DNA of 64,000 bases, taken from Thraustochytrium sp. TN22. Taxonomy: Eukaryota; Sar; Bigyra; Thraustochytrida; Thraustochytriidae. Position 1 is the stretch's first letter. Every line of letters begins with the position of its first letter. The stretch covers positions 18,933 through 82,932 of the forward strand of contig JABLUY010000174.1 of assembly GCA_013306675.1 (NCBI GenBank). Direction: 5' to 3'. Both the position numbers and the translations under genes were made by a program. Of the stretch, positions 47,427 to 56,517 are shown in pieces. The notes beneath the pieces were generated by a model that was given only the letters and a program-made list of their open reading frames with translations, did no database searches and was not told where the DNA came from.

Positions 47427-50108
47427 TTAGATTACATCGAGGTCCTGGGTCTTCGACTTGTCCTTTCCCTTGGACGGATCCTCGTTCGCGTCCTCTTGGA
47501 TGGTCTCGTGACCTGTGCCGAGTGCGCGGAGCATGTGCGCCGAAGGTGCTCGCGCCGCTCGGGGCGACGAAGGCGGTGTGCTGTTCACTGAAGAGGAGGA
47601 CGAAGAAGCAGGCGCTCTGGCGCCCGGGCGCTGCAGCTGCTTGAAGGAGGGAAGCGGAGCGGCGTTGGCATCGCCTTCGTCATCGTCGTCATTGTCATCG
47701 TCGGCGTCGGCGCTCGCGTCATTGTCTTCGCTATCCTTGGCCGCGGTGGCGGCAGAAATAGAGCGCAGCTCAATGGAGGGCGTCTGGAGCTCCTTGAAGG
47801 ATGGCGACACGCCCGGCGAGGAGGCCGACGCGCTGCCCTCGTCGTGGTAGTCCTCATTGCCGTTGCGGTCGTCGTCGTCCTCGAAGCCGGGCATGGTGCC
47901 ACGAAGCGCGGCGGAGCGCGCAGAGGTGAAGAAGTCGTCTGCAGTGAGCATGGAGAGCCGCTCCCTCTCGAGCGCGCTGCCGGTCTCGTCATCCGCGAAT
48001 GTGTCGATGATCTCGGAGCCGGCGGGCGAGCGAATCGTGCCGGAGGGAGACTCTGTCTTGGAGCGCAGGCCACGGCGCGAGAGGGGTGGGACGGCAGCCT
48101 CCGGGTCATGGCTATTGGCACCACCGTGGCTACCGCCGCCGACGCCACCGCCGGCGTCGCCGCCCATGGATTCCGTTTCCTCGGGAGTCGGGTCGGCATG
48201 ACGCGAAAACAGTCGTCGGCGCAGCGCGAACATCTTGGTGGCGGCGCCGCGCGGCAGACGGAAGCGCATCTCGATCTCCTTGTAAAAGAGGATGAAGGCG
48301 ATGATGACGGTCCAAGCGATGATGATGCGGCGAATGACAATGTTCACCTGCAGGCGCTCAATGCCGAGGAAAATCTGCACGTAGGCGACGAGTGGGAGCG
48401 TGCGGCCGAGCACGCGGTGGACGGGGCGAATGAAGGCCTGACGCACGCGCGTGAGTACATAGATGACAAAGGACGGCGGCAGCACGGGAATGTGCGGGAC
48501 GGTGACCTCGACGTAAGCCTCGATCTCGAGGACGACGGCGGCCGGGAGGAGCTCGCGGCGGTGGTAGAGCTCGTGGAGCGTCTCCATGGGAGTATACTCG
48601 TCGCGCACGGCGCGAATGGCGTCCTTGGCGGGCTCGGAGAGGTTGGCGTCCTCGAAGGAGTAGGCGACGGACTTGGAGTACTTGCTGCAGAGGTAGGCGG
48701 TGGTGCCGAGAAAGGCCTGGAAGCACGAGACGTAGACGAGGATGGTGCCGATAATAGCGTGCGGGCTGGCAAAGTGAATGTCGACGAACTCGAGGGAGAT
48801 GTAGTAGCCAGGGATGGTGAGGACCGTGTTGATGCTCTGAATGATCTTGTGCGCGCCAAGCCACCAGGTGGTGTGGCGCTGGTATCTCGCGATCATGGCG
48901 CCGACGCAGATATTGATGCCCCAGATGGTGTACATGAGCATGCCGTGCGCGACCTGGAGGTCGCGCTTGTCGCGGCTGTTGGCGACGGCCAGGCGGCCGC
49001 CGGAGCCGCTAAGATCCGCGTTGAGGATGTAGCCGCGGTCTGTGGCCTGGTGACGCTCGAGGACGTCGTTGGACGGCTTGAGAGGCGGCGAGGAGACTTG
49101 GCCGTGGGCATAAATTAGGTTTTCGACCTGGTTGATGACGGCCTTGTCGTGCTCCACGTCGCCGCTGGCGAGCAGCTTGCGGCAGACCATGGTGACGATG
49201 CCGTCCTCGATGGAGAGCGAGACGGCGTGCACGTCCTGCTGCGCGTCAGGGGACGGGCCTGCGTACCGGCTGCTGCTGCCGGACGTGTAGTAGTCGCCGC
49301 AAGAAGCGGCGCCGTCGCGCTCGGCGGCGATCATCATGTCAGCGTCAAGCATGGAGTCGCTGAGGCCAACGCCCAGGAAGCGGCCCGTGGGAAAGGTGAA
49401 GACCACCTGCAGCGAGTCGGCCTCGGCGATGTCAAGCACCGCGACCTCGGAGATGGAATCCACGAGCGAGAGCGCCAGGGAGATATCCGTGCCGAGGACG
49501 TAGGTGTTGGCGTCGCACTGCTGCTGGGGGTCGGAGAACTGCGCCAGTGAGGCGGCCGTCAGGTTCCAGTCCGCGCCCGAGACTGTGTCCATGGGCTGCC
49601 CGCGCCACAGCCCGTGCACGTTGCAGAAGGAGTAGGCGCGCACGGGCTCCCCCAGGGCACTTGCGCGCACGTGCGCGAGGACGTCCACGTTGGTATCCGT
49701 GTCTTCCAGCTGGCCCACGTACAGGAGGCTGCCCGTCGCCTCCTCGCGCACGTAGACCACCTCGATCACGTGCACGTAGCCCACCGTCGTGTCGGGCGTC
49801 CAGATCATCTCGTGGCTCACGCGCACCGTGAGCGCGTCTGGCCCGGACTGCCACATTTGCGGCACGTGCTTGGCGACGCTCTCCTGCCAGTCGGACTCCT
49901 GCGGCCACGAGCCCTGCTCGAACCACGACGAGTTGGGCAGGTTCTCCTGCACGTACGGCACGCTCGCGTGCGCCGCCTCCACGGCCGCCACGGTGGCCTC
50001 CCACTCCGACTCCGGGACGCGCCGCAGCCCGCAAGCTCGGCCCACCTCCGCCGCTAGCGCCAGTGCCGCCAGCGCCGCCGCGCGCAGCGCCGCTGCCTGC
50101 ACCATCAT
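47427..50108 (-). CDS. DOMON and cytochrome b561 domain membrane protein (CYBDOM-like)
   Basis: An 893-residue protein with a cleavable-looking signal (MMVQAAALRAAALAALALA), then an extracytoplasmic region with N-glycosylation sites and a DOMON domain (about 200-330, including FPTGRFLGVGLSDSMLDADM). A cytochrome b561 core follows. Candidate haem ligand histidines are in HGMLMYTIWG (about 387), HKIIQSINTV (about 420), HAIIGTILVY (about 450) and HRVLGRTLPL (about 565), each inside a span; a fifth span is IIIAWTVIIAFILFY. Between spans three and four is an unusual insertion of about 90 residues. The C-terminal 270 residues are acidic and disordered. Such proteins carry electrons across a membrane, often for ferric reduction. 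MMVQ is the first ATG; the frame opens further only via TTG. Confidence 0.87.
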   Translation of the reverse strand: MMVQAAALRAAALAALALAAEVGRACGLRRVPESEWEATVAAVEAAHASVPYVQENLPNSSWFEQGSWPQESDWQESVAKHVPQMWQSGPDALTVRVSHEMIWTPDTTVGYVHVIEVVYVREEATGSLLYVGQLEDTDTNVDVLAHVRASALGEPVRAYSFCNVHGLWRGQPMDTVSGADWNLTAASLAQFSDPQQQCDANTYVLGTDISLALSLVDSISEVAVLDIAEADSLQVVFTFPTGRFLGVGLSDSMLDADMMIAAERDGAASCGDYYTSGSSSRYAGPSPDAQQDVHAVSLSIEDGIVTMVCRKLLASGDVEHDKAVINQVENLIYAHGQVSSPPLKPSNDVLERHQATDRGYILNADLSGSGGRLAVANSRDKRDLQVAHGMLMYTIWGINICVGAMIARYQRHTTWWLGAHKIIQSINTVLTIPGYYISLEFVDIHFASPHAIIGTILVYVSCFQAFLGTTAYLCSKYSKSVAYSFEDANLSEPAKDAIRAVRDEYTPMETLHELYHRRELLPAAVVLEIEAYVEVTVPHIPVLPPSFVIYVLTRVRQAFIRPVHRVLGRTLPLVAYVQIFLGIERLQVNIVIRRIIIAWTVIIAFILFYKEIEMRFRLPRGAATKMFALRRRLFSRHADPTPEETESMGGDAGGGVGGGSHGGANSHDPEAAVPPLSRRGLRSKTESPSGTIRSPAGSEIIDTFADDETGSALERERLSMLTADDFFTSARSAALRGTMPGFEDDDDRNGNEDYHDEGSASASSPGVSPSFKELQTPSIELRSISAATAAKDSEDNDASADADDDNDDDDEGDANAAPLPSFKQLQRPGARAPASSSSSSVNSTPPSSPRAARAPSAHMLRALGTGHETIQEDANEDPSKGKDKSKTQDLDVI

Positions 50109-52719
50109 CGCGGCGCCTCTGCTCGCGGCTTGCGCATCTGCCCCGGGCCGACGCTGCGCACGGCCGACGCCGGCTTTGACTTCGCTCAAGGCTGGCTAGG
50201 CTGGCTAACACCGGGGTACTCGCCGGCGCAGCCCTCAGGCTGGCTGCACGCACACGCACGCACACCATGGACACTCCGAGTCATCATCTTCATGATAACT
50301 GATGTGACTCGGAGTGGAGCAGTGACTCGGAATGCGGCGTTGAGGAGCCTGACGCAGCCTGACTGGGAGTGAGGAAGTCTTCAAGTTCCGACTCGAAGGC
50401 AGCCTGAGGTTGTTATCTGAGCCAGATCGAGGCCAGTCACCGAAAGCGACGAAAAGGTGAGCGAAGTCCTGGCTGCGGCATCGCGGATGTGGCCAAGGCA
50501 GGCGCGTGCTCAAGATTGCAGCCGGTCGTGGCCGATGGCTCACTGAAAAAGGGCGTGGACGACACGGAACCACTGCATGCGTCGTTTAGAAAGGTCTGCT
50601 GCGAGAGGAGAACGGCTTCCTTTCATCAGGGTTCATGTCAACACAAAGAAGCAAAGAGAGACGAGAGATAGCAACATCGTGCACGCACATTCCGGAAGAG
50701 GTCGCGAGCTGGCCGGCAATCACCAGCCAGACATGCCCTGCCGCTAGCGATGCATGCGAAAGGGATCTCACGAACGATGTTTCACCCGGCAAGCTACCGA
50801 CACATTTTGTTCTCGAACCAGCTCTGGTTGCGCAAGTACCACCCGCAGCGCCGCCGGCAGCGCGTAGCTGGGTCATGCCAACGCGGCGTAGGTATCCCGC
50901 TAGTCATGCACCCGTCCAGGGCATCGATGGAAATGATCGCGACCCCGGTTCGCAACGGGCAGCCTTTGAAGTCCGCCGCGCACAACCAGACATCGCCAAC
51001 TTTTGACGCGCGCTCTTTTGAGATGGAATCGCCAGCTTTTGATGTGCACAACAGACAGAGTCTTTTTCCGGGGGAGCGCTGCGCGCTCGCGGGGCCGGGT
51101 TCTCCCTTGCAGAAGCGCAACGATCTTGCTACGCTTCTCTTCAAGTTGCTCCGCCTTCTCAGGCTTGCGTTGCCTCGAGCTCGCAGTGCCTCGCCGTGCT
51201 CTTGCACGTTTGTGAAGCACTCTCTCGCGCCGCGAGGCTTGCACGAACCGCGAATCAAGCTGCCGCCTCCGTTACTCCCCGAGAGTCCGAGTCTTGCAAG
51301 CTAGTAGCCAGCTAGCTGCAACCGGTTCGAAGTTCTCTATCGACGGAAGCTTGACTTGCGGTTCGTGCAGAGGCTTCGAGAGGCTTGCCGAACCGCAAAT
51401 CAAGCTGCCGCCTCCGCTTGCAAGCTAGCCAGCTAGCTGGAACCGGTTCGAAGTTCTCCATCCGATCGGCGGAAGCTTGATTTGCGGTTCCTGCGGAGGC
51501 TTGCACGAGCCGCAAATCAAGGTGCCGGCTCCCCCCTCCCCGAGAGTTCGAGTCTTGCGCTAACTGATCGCTAGCTACCTGGCTAGCTGGAGGAGGTAGC
51601 CAGGTGGGACCTGTTCGAAGTTCTCCAACGACGGAAGGTGACAAGACCGTCTCCAGCGCTGAGCCACAAATCGGCTGACCGACTGGTCGCCAGCACTGAA
51701 GGCGGGGATCGGTCCTTTGAGAACGGCTGCATTGGAACCGGTTCCACCGGCTGTCAGCCTCTCACTGCAAGCGCCACTCCAGGCGAGCTCGTTCCAGCAG
51801 GCAGCCAAGTCCACGCAGGCTCGCTGCGGCCACCGTGGCGATCTGGCTGCCAGCGAACGACTCGCGTCACCACGGAGAGCCTCTCGCACAGCGTTCGCGC
51901 CGTCCGACTCGGAGTCCGAGTCCGAGTCGGTCTGCCACGGCCGATCATGGGCCGCCACTGCATACTAACCTGGAGCCCACTACACTCGCGGCCCGCTGAT
52001 GACGCTTGTCCGAGTCCACTGCCACTGGCACTGCAGGCAACTTGAGTCAGAGTGCGGGTGACCCACCCGGTCACAGCGCGGAGGCCCCGCGGCGGCGCGG
52101 CTGCGCAACCCGCTCCGGCGCGCTCAGCCAGCGGGCCGCTGCTTGGCGCGCCTTCGCAGGCCGCCAGTGGGCGCGGGGGGGACTGCACGCAGCCGTCGCC
52201 GCCTCGGCCAGCGCGGAGCCGCGCCGCGCTGGTCCTTGCGCCGCGGCCGCGCAGCCGCCGCCCCGCCAGGCGCAGCCGCTCGGGCCGGCGCGCGGAGCGC
52301 AGCGCGCCCGGCTAAGGCAGGGCTTGCGGGGCGGCGGCGCCTGGCAGGAATGTGCGGCGCGCTGCGGCGGCAGCCCACGGCAGCCTGAGGCCGGGCCAGC
52401 CAGCCACTCGATGCCTCGGATTGAATGTATGTCGCCTCGGCGCCCCCGGTTCCCGGCGCGGGCGGTACGCGGCGGCCAAGCGCGGCAAGGGCGGCAAAGG
52501 GCGTTTGCGCGTGTTGCGGCGCGGTTTGCGCGTGTTGCGCCGGGATTGCGGACTTGGCCGCGCTGGCTCGGGCGGCTTGCCGTGGCACGCGCGCGCGGCG
52601 ACGCGAGGCGGAAGGGCAAATCAAAATCGAAAGGGGGAGGCGCGGCGACGCGAACCGGAGGCAGCAGCGCGCAGGCAGCCTGAGGCGGGCAGGCAGGCGG
52701 GCAGGCAGGCAGCAGCAAG
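50109..52719. other. Longest gene-free region; repeats only
   Basis: 2.6 kb between divergent genes. No supported coding region. It holds GACTCGG-type words (for example 50277-50371 and 51908-51930), a three-copy foldback-containing repeat (51238-51660), and GCGCGGC-rich DNA from 52080 to the next start, including gcaggcaggcgggcaggcaggc at 52690-52711. Confidence 0.6.
51238..51660. repeat. Tandem repeat (about 117-150 bp, three copies) containing inverted-repeat stems
   Basis: Each copy has cttgc(c)gaaccgcaaatcaag, a GCTAGCTAGC-type tract, ggttcgaagttctc (51322, 51446, about 51614) and, in the first two, agcttga(c/t)ttgcggttc. In copy 1 the left arm 51348-51365 pairs with 51389-51406 over 17 of 18 bases with a 23-base loop. 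In copy 2, 51474-51490 pairs with 51507-51523. Confidence 0.9.
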
Positions 52720-54165
52720 ATGAGCTTCGAGCCGGCGTCGGTGCTGGAGATCCTGCACAACGCGCCGCGCGTGCGCGGGTCGAATGAGTTCGCGGTGCCG
52801 TCCGGCAGCTTCGCGCTGTCGGCCGATGACCCGACGGTGGAGTACTTGATCGGCGTGGTGGCGGCGCCCGTGGCGCTCCTGGTGGTGTTCGTGGTGTGGC
52901 TGCTGGTGATGGCGTGCGTGTCGAGCTGCTGCAAGGCCAAGTGCAGCTGCGCGCACCGCGGCCGCAAGGTGGCGGCCATCTTCTTCCTGGCGCTGCTGGG
53001 CCTGAGCTGCTTCGGCTGGTTCTACTCGCTTGCGGCCAACACGCAGGCCATCGACGGGCTGAGCACCATGCTGGATGCTGGCGATGACATGAAGGCCATC
53101 GTGGACGATGCGGAGGCGACCCTGGACACCGCGGTGACGACCATCGAGGGCGTGGCCGACTCGCTGGAGGTGACCGCGACCACCTGCGAGGCGGTCCTCA
53201 ACATGACGAATACGACGTTCCCGGAGGGCGACTGGGACGAGCTCACGGATGGCATCACCGAGGGCATTGACGGCGTCACCTCCAACTTTGACGACATCAT
53301 GTCCGAGTACGACGAGGTCGTGGCGCAGATCCAGCCGTACCTGGACCAGGCCCGCACGGGCTATTCGGTGGCCGTTGCTCTCATCATCACGCTCACGGCC
53401 GTCTTCGCGGTGGCCACACTGTACCGCATCACCGAGTCCCTGCCTGGCCACGACACGCGCCCCATGCGTTGCCTCACGGGCTGCTCCAGCACCTTCTTCG
53501 TGGTGCTCAGCATCATCCTGCTCATCATCATCTGGATCGTCGTGGCCGTTATGGCCGCGCTCGCCACTGTCGGCGCCGATGTTTGCGTCCCGGATCCTTC
53601 GGCCAACCTGAACCGCGCTCTGGCCGCCGTGGTGGGCGGCGGCGTCACCGAGGACAACTTCTGCGACACCGAGCCCTACTCGTACCTCTGCTATTACCAG
53701 ACCTGCGAGGGCAGCAGCCCGCTCGACGTTGACCTCGTCGACGTCGACAACATTACCGACACGCTCGATGAGCAGATCGATGAGCTCTACACCACCATCA
53801 ACGATACCATTGCCGACGCGGCCGTCTACAACATCACCATTGAAGGCGCCGACGAATGCCTTGCGGCCATTGACAGCTTCGGCGACTCGGTGGATACCAT
53901 TGAGCCGGCCATCGACTCCGTCTTGGGCATCGCTGACTGCCCGTCCATCAACGCGCTCTATACCAAGGTGCTCGAGACGGGCCTCTGCAACGGCCTCACC
54001 GCTGGGTTCGGCATCATGTACATCACCCTCACGCTCGCTGCGATCTCCCTCATGGCCGCTCTCCTCATCTACAAGCTCTTCGAGCTTGACAACTATAAGA
54101 TGGGTGGCGAGGACGATGCGCAGGTGGGTGCTTACAACGACGGCGCCCCTCTGGTCAAGGCCTAA
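52720..54165 (+). CDS. Five-span membrane protein, tweety/prominin-like topology
   Basis: A 481-residue protein with five hydrophobic spans at about 43-67, 85-106, 223-245, 262-292 and 425-452 (for example VVAAPVALLVVFVVWLLVMA and FFVVLSIILLIIIWIVVAVM). Two large acidic loops of about 115 and 130 residues lie between spans 2-3 and 4-5. They carry NMTNTT and NDT glycosylation sites and several cysteines (DVCVPD, NFCDTEPYSYLCYYQTCEG). A Cys-rich cytosolic loop, CVSSCCKAKCSCAHRGRK, lies between spans 1 and 2 and may be palmitoylated. Topology and loop style match tweety/prominin-like membrane proteins, which associate with curved membrane or anion permeability. This is topology-based, not a firm family call. 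The start is the only sensible ATG after low-complexity DNA. Confidence 0.82.
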   Translation: MSFEPASVLEILHNAPRVRGSNEFAVPSGSFALSADDPTVEYLIGVVAAPVALLVVFVVWLLVMACVSSCCKAKCSCAHRGRKVAAIFFLALLGLSCFGWFYSLAANTQAIDGLSTMLDAGDDMKAIVDDAEATLDTAVTTIEGVADSLEVTATTCEAVLNMTNTTFPEGDWDELTDGITEGIDGVTSNFDDIMSEYDEVVAQIQPYLDQARTGYSVAVALIITLTAVFAVATLYRITESLPGHDTRPMRCLTGCSSTFFVVLSIILLIIIWIVVAVMAALATVGADVCVPDPSANLNRALAAVVGGGVTEDNFCDTEPYSYLCYYQTCEGSSPLDVDLVDVDNITDTLDEQIDELYTTINDTIADAAVYNITIEGADECLAAIDSFGDSVDTIEPAIDSVLGIADCPSINALYTKVLETGLCNGLTAGFGIMYITLTLAAISLMAALLIYKLFELDNYKMGGEDDAQVGAYNDGAPLVKA

Positions 54166-54466
54166 TTCTGTGAGCTCGCGGCGGTGTGATCAACGAGACA
54201 AGACTCAGAACGCGGAAGAGAGAGAGAGAGAGAGAGAGAGAGAAGCAAGTTTCAGTGTGTGTTTGTGTTGTGACATTTGTTGCTGCCCGCCGCCCCGCCG
54301 GGACGTGCGCAACGAGGAGACGAAAAAGGCAGCCAAGCAAGCAAGCAAGCAAGCGAGCGGAGGAAGCGAAACATTTCTTACTTCTCACTGTGTGACACAC
54401 GAGACCGGGCCGACAGCTCGCCGCCAGTCAGACTAGTCACGGTCTGTCTTTAGGTTTTCTACTAAC
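54166..54466. other. Convergent 3' flanks with GA and CAAG microsatellites
   Basis: 301 bases. (GA)n at about 54215-54242 and (CAAG)n turning into (GAGC)n at about 54333-54358. No gene seen. Confidence 0.7.
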
Positions 54467-55828
54467 CTACTCGACCCAGCGTCCCTTCTTGTCGTTGCAC
54501 TGCTTGGAGAGGACCTCGATGACCCTGGCGGTGTCCACGTCAGCGCGGTCGAGGTTGCTGTTGCCGGAGACGTTGACACGCGTGACGCGAGGGAGGTCGG
54601 CGAGGCCAACCGGCAGCGCACGCAGGTCGTTTTGCGCAAGGAAGAGCGTCTCGAGCATGACGCAGGCGCCGAGGTTGGACGTGGCGAGGTCGACCAGCTT
54701 GTTGCTGCCCATCTTGAGGATGCGCAGCTTATGGAGCTGCGAAAAGTCGCCGAGAGTGGAGAGCTCGTTGGCCGTGGCATCCATCTGCTGCAGAGAGGAG
54801 CAGGACAGGAGCGAGGTGGGCAGCGCCGTGAGGCGGTTCGTCGAAAGGTCCACGGTCTCGAGCGCCTCGCAGCCGGCGAGCGCGTCATCTGGGATCTCGG
54901 CAAGCTGGTTCCGGTTGAGCTGAAGCTGCCGCAGGCTCGTCATGCCGCCAAAGTCGCGCAGCATGACGATGTTGTTCCAGGAGAGCGCCAGGCGCTCAAG
55001 CTTAGCCCAGGCCAGGGTAGGCGGCAGCGTCTTGAGCTTGTTGCCGCCGAGGTTGAGTTCGACGAGCTCAGCAAGGTCGGCCAGCGACGCCGGCACCTTG
55101 ATGAGCTTGTTGTTGAAGAAGTTCACCTCGGCAAGCTGCTTGCAGTCCCCGATGCTGTCGGGCAGCGTGGCGAGCTGGTTCTTGAATGCGAGGAGCGTCT
55201 TGAGACCGGCGAGCGAGCCGATCGCATCGGGCAGCGCCGTCAGCTTGTTCTCCGATACGTTGAGCGACTCGAGCGCGGCGAGCTGGCCCACCTCGGCCGG
55301 CAGCGCCGTGAGCTCGTTCTCGCTCAGGTCCAGGTCGACGAGCGCCACGAGGCTGCCGACCGCCGCCGGCAGCTCCTTGACGCCATTCTTCTTGAGCGAG
55401 AGCGAAGTCAGCGTGGCTGCGTGCGAGAAAACCGCCTCCGGCACCGCCGAGAGCGCATCCAGACGGCACGCGTACAGCATGCCGACCACTTCGTTGTCGT
55501 CGCGGTTGGCAGAGCTGAGGTTCAAGCTCGTGCCGACCGCCGCCTGCGCGTCAACCAACGCGTCCGCCGACGTCGGCACGGCGCCCCCCGCTGCGTCCAG
55601 GACGGCCACGAAGGCGCAGGCCGCATCGTGCAGCGCTTGGCGGCGCGCCTTCCAGCCCGCCACGTCGTCGTCCGTCGGCAGCGCCTTGTCGAGAATGGGC
55701 GCGCACCAGCGCTGGCAGGCGCCCTCCTCTTCGATGAGGTCTGTCAGCTTGCCGCACAGCGTCTGCAGCTCGCTGGCGTCCTCCGTGTCGACAAGCAGCT
55801 CGCTCGCGGCGCTGGCTCCGTTGCCCAT
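54467..55828 (-). CDS. Leucine-rich repeat protein, Ras-group/PIRL type, predicted N-myristoylated
   Basis: A 453-residue protein. The N-terminus MGNGAS fits the N-myristoylation consensus (Gly2, small residue at 6), which supports the chosen ATG; the frame extends 32 codons upstream into a Gln/Lys/Arg-rich stretch. Residues 10-115 are helical without a known domain. From about 120 to 430 there are roughly 13 LRRs of 22-24 residues of the LxxLxLxxNxLxxLPxxLxxL type, for example LVDLDLSENELTALPAEVGQ and LESLNVSENKLTALPDAIGS. This LRR class (SHOC2/PIRL) forms a horseshoe binding small GTPases or phosphatases. A membrane-tethered signalling scaffold is likely, but the partner is unknown. Confidence 0.88.
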   Translation of the reverse strand: MGNGASAASELLVDTEDASELQTLCGKLTDLIEEEGACQRWCAPILDKALPTDDDVAGWKARRQALHDAACAFVAVLDAAGGAVPTSADALVDAQAAVGTSLNLSSANRDDNEVVGMLYACRLDALSAVPEAVFSHAATLTSLSLKKNGVKELPAAVGSLVALVDLDLSENELTALPAEVGQLAALESLNVSENKLTALPDAIGSLAGLKTLLAFKNQLATLPDSIGDCKQLAEVNFFNNKLIKVPASLADLAELVELNLGGNKLKTLPPTLAWAKLERLALSWNNIVMLRDFGGMTSLRQLQLNRNQLAEIPDDALAGCEALETVDLSTNRLTALPTSLLSCSSLQQMDATANELSTLGDFSQLHKLRILKMGSNKLVDLATSNLGACVMLETLFLAQNDLRALPVGLADLPRVTRVNVSGNSNLDRADVDTARVIEVLSKQCNDKKGRWVE

Positions 55829-55910
55829 GGTGCCGGCGCTCGCGCTTTGCTTTTTCAGAGGTTGCCTATTGGCAAACTGCGCGAGCAAGCGAGCTCGTGT
55901 CTGCTTGACC

Positions 55911-55980
55911 AATCGATTGATCAATCGATCGATCGATCGATCGATCGATCGATCGATCAGTATCCGTCAATCGATCGATA
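55911..55980. repeat. (GATC)n microsatellite
   Basis: About ten GATC units with flanking atcgat variants, about 85 bases upstream of the LRR ATG. It is fully self-complementary, so it can form hairpins or cruciforms. Confidence 0.95.
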
Positions 55981-56345
55981 CACAGTGGACACATGGATCC
56001 GCGCGCGGACTCCGCGCCGCGTCTCAAAGCGATGCCCCGCGTCCACAGAAGAGCGAGCACACGTGTGTGGGTGGGTGCACCGCCGCCACGAGATTATGTC
56101 ATATTAGTAGCTCGCGCTGTGCTCGGTCTCGCGCGACTTGCGCAATGCGTGGCCACCGCCCCGGTCGGCCTCTAGCTAGAGAATAGCCTGTGAGTGCGGC
56201 CGGCGGCGTCCGCCCCGGGGCCGCCGCCGCCGCCACCGCCGCCGCCGTAACGAACACATAGGCCTCTTGGCACGTGCATGTTTGCATGGGCCATTTTCGT
56301 CAGATCACGCTGTGAGAGTCCCAGACCCGCCCGTCCGGCGCCGTT

Positions 56346-56424
56346 GCCTTGCGCGCGGCTGCGCGAGGCGTCGTCGCCTTGCGCGCGGCTGCGCGAGGCG
56401 TCGGCGCCTTGCGCGCACCTCGGC
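56346..56424. repeat. 30 bp tandem repeat, about 2.6 copies
   Basis: gccttgcgcgcggctgcgcg begins at 56346 and 56376 and a truncated copy at 56406. It lies in the 5' leader of the DUF2236 gene. Confidence 0.92.
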
Positions 56425-56517
56425 GGCGTGCAACGCACGAGCAGACTTCCAACGCGGCGCCAACCCTGCAGGACGCCCAAACTTGCGACAACGAGGAGAC
56501 CCACGACAACAACAACC

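Larger units (their letters stand above)
55829..56517. other. Divergent intergenic region
   Basis: 689 bases between the LRR gene (-) and the DUF2236 gene (+), expected to hold both promoters. It contains the (GATC)n tract and the 30 bp repeat listed separately. No gene seen. Confidence 0.6.

Noticed and set aside
51322-51625. Repeated ggttcgaagttctc resembling a tRNA B-box
   Set aside because: It fails the GGTTCGANTCC consensus at the end and has no A-box or acceptor stem around it.
52071-52979. 302-residue minus-strand and 225-residue plus-strand frames near the five-span gene
   Set aside because: Compositionally biased and without domains. One overlaps the true gene and the other starts at a non-ATG codon in its leader.
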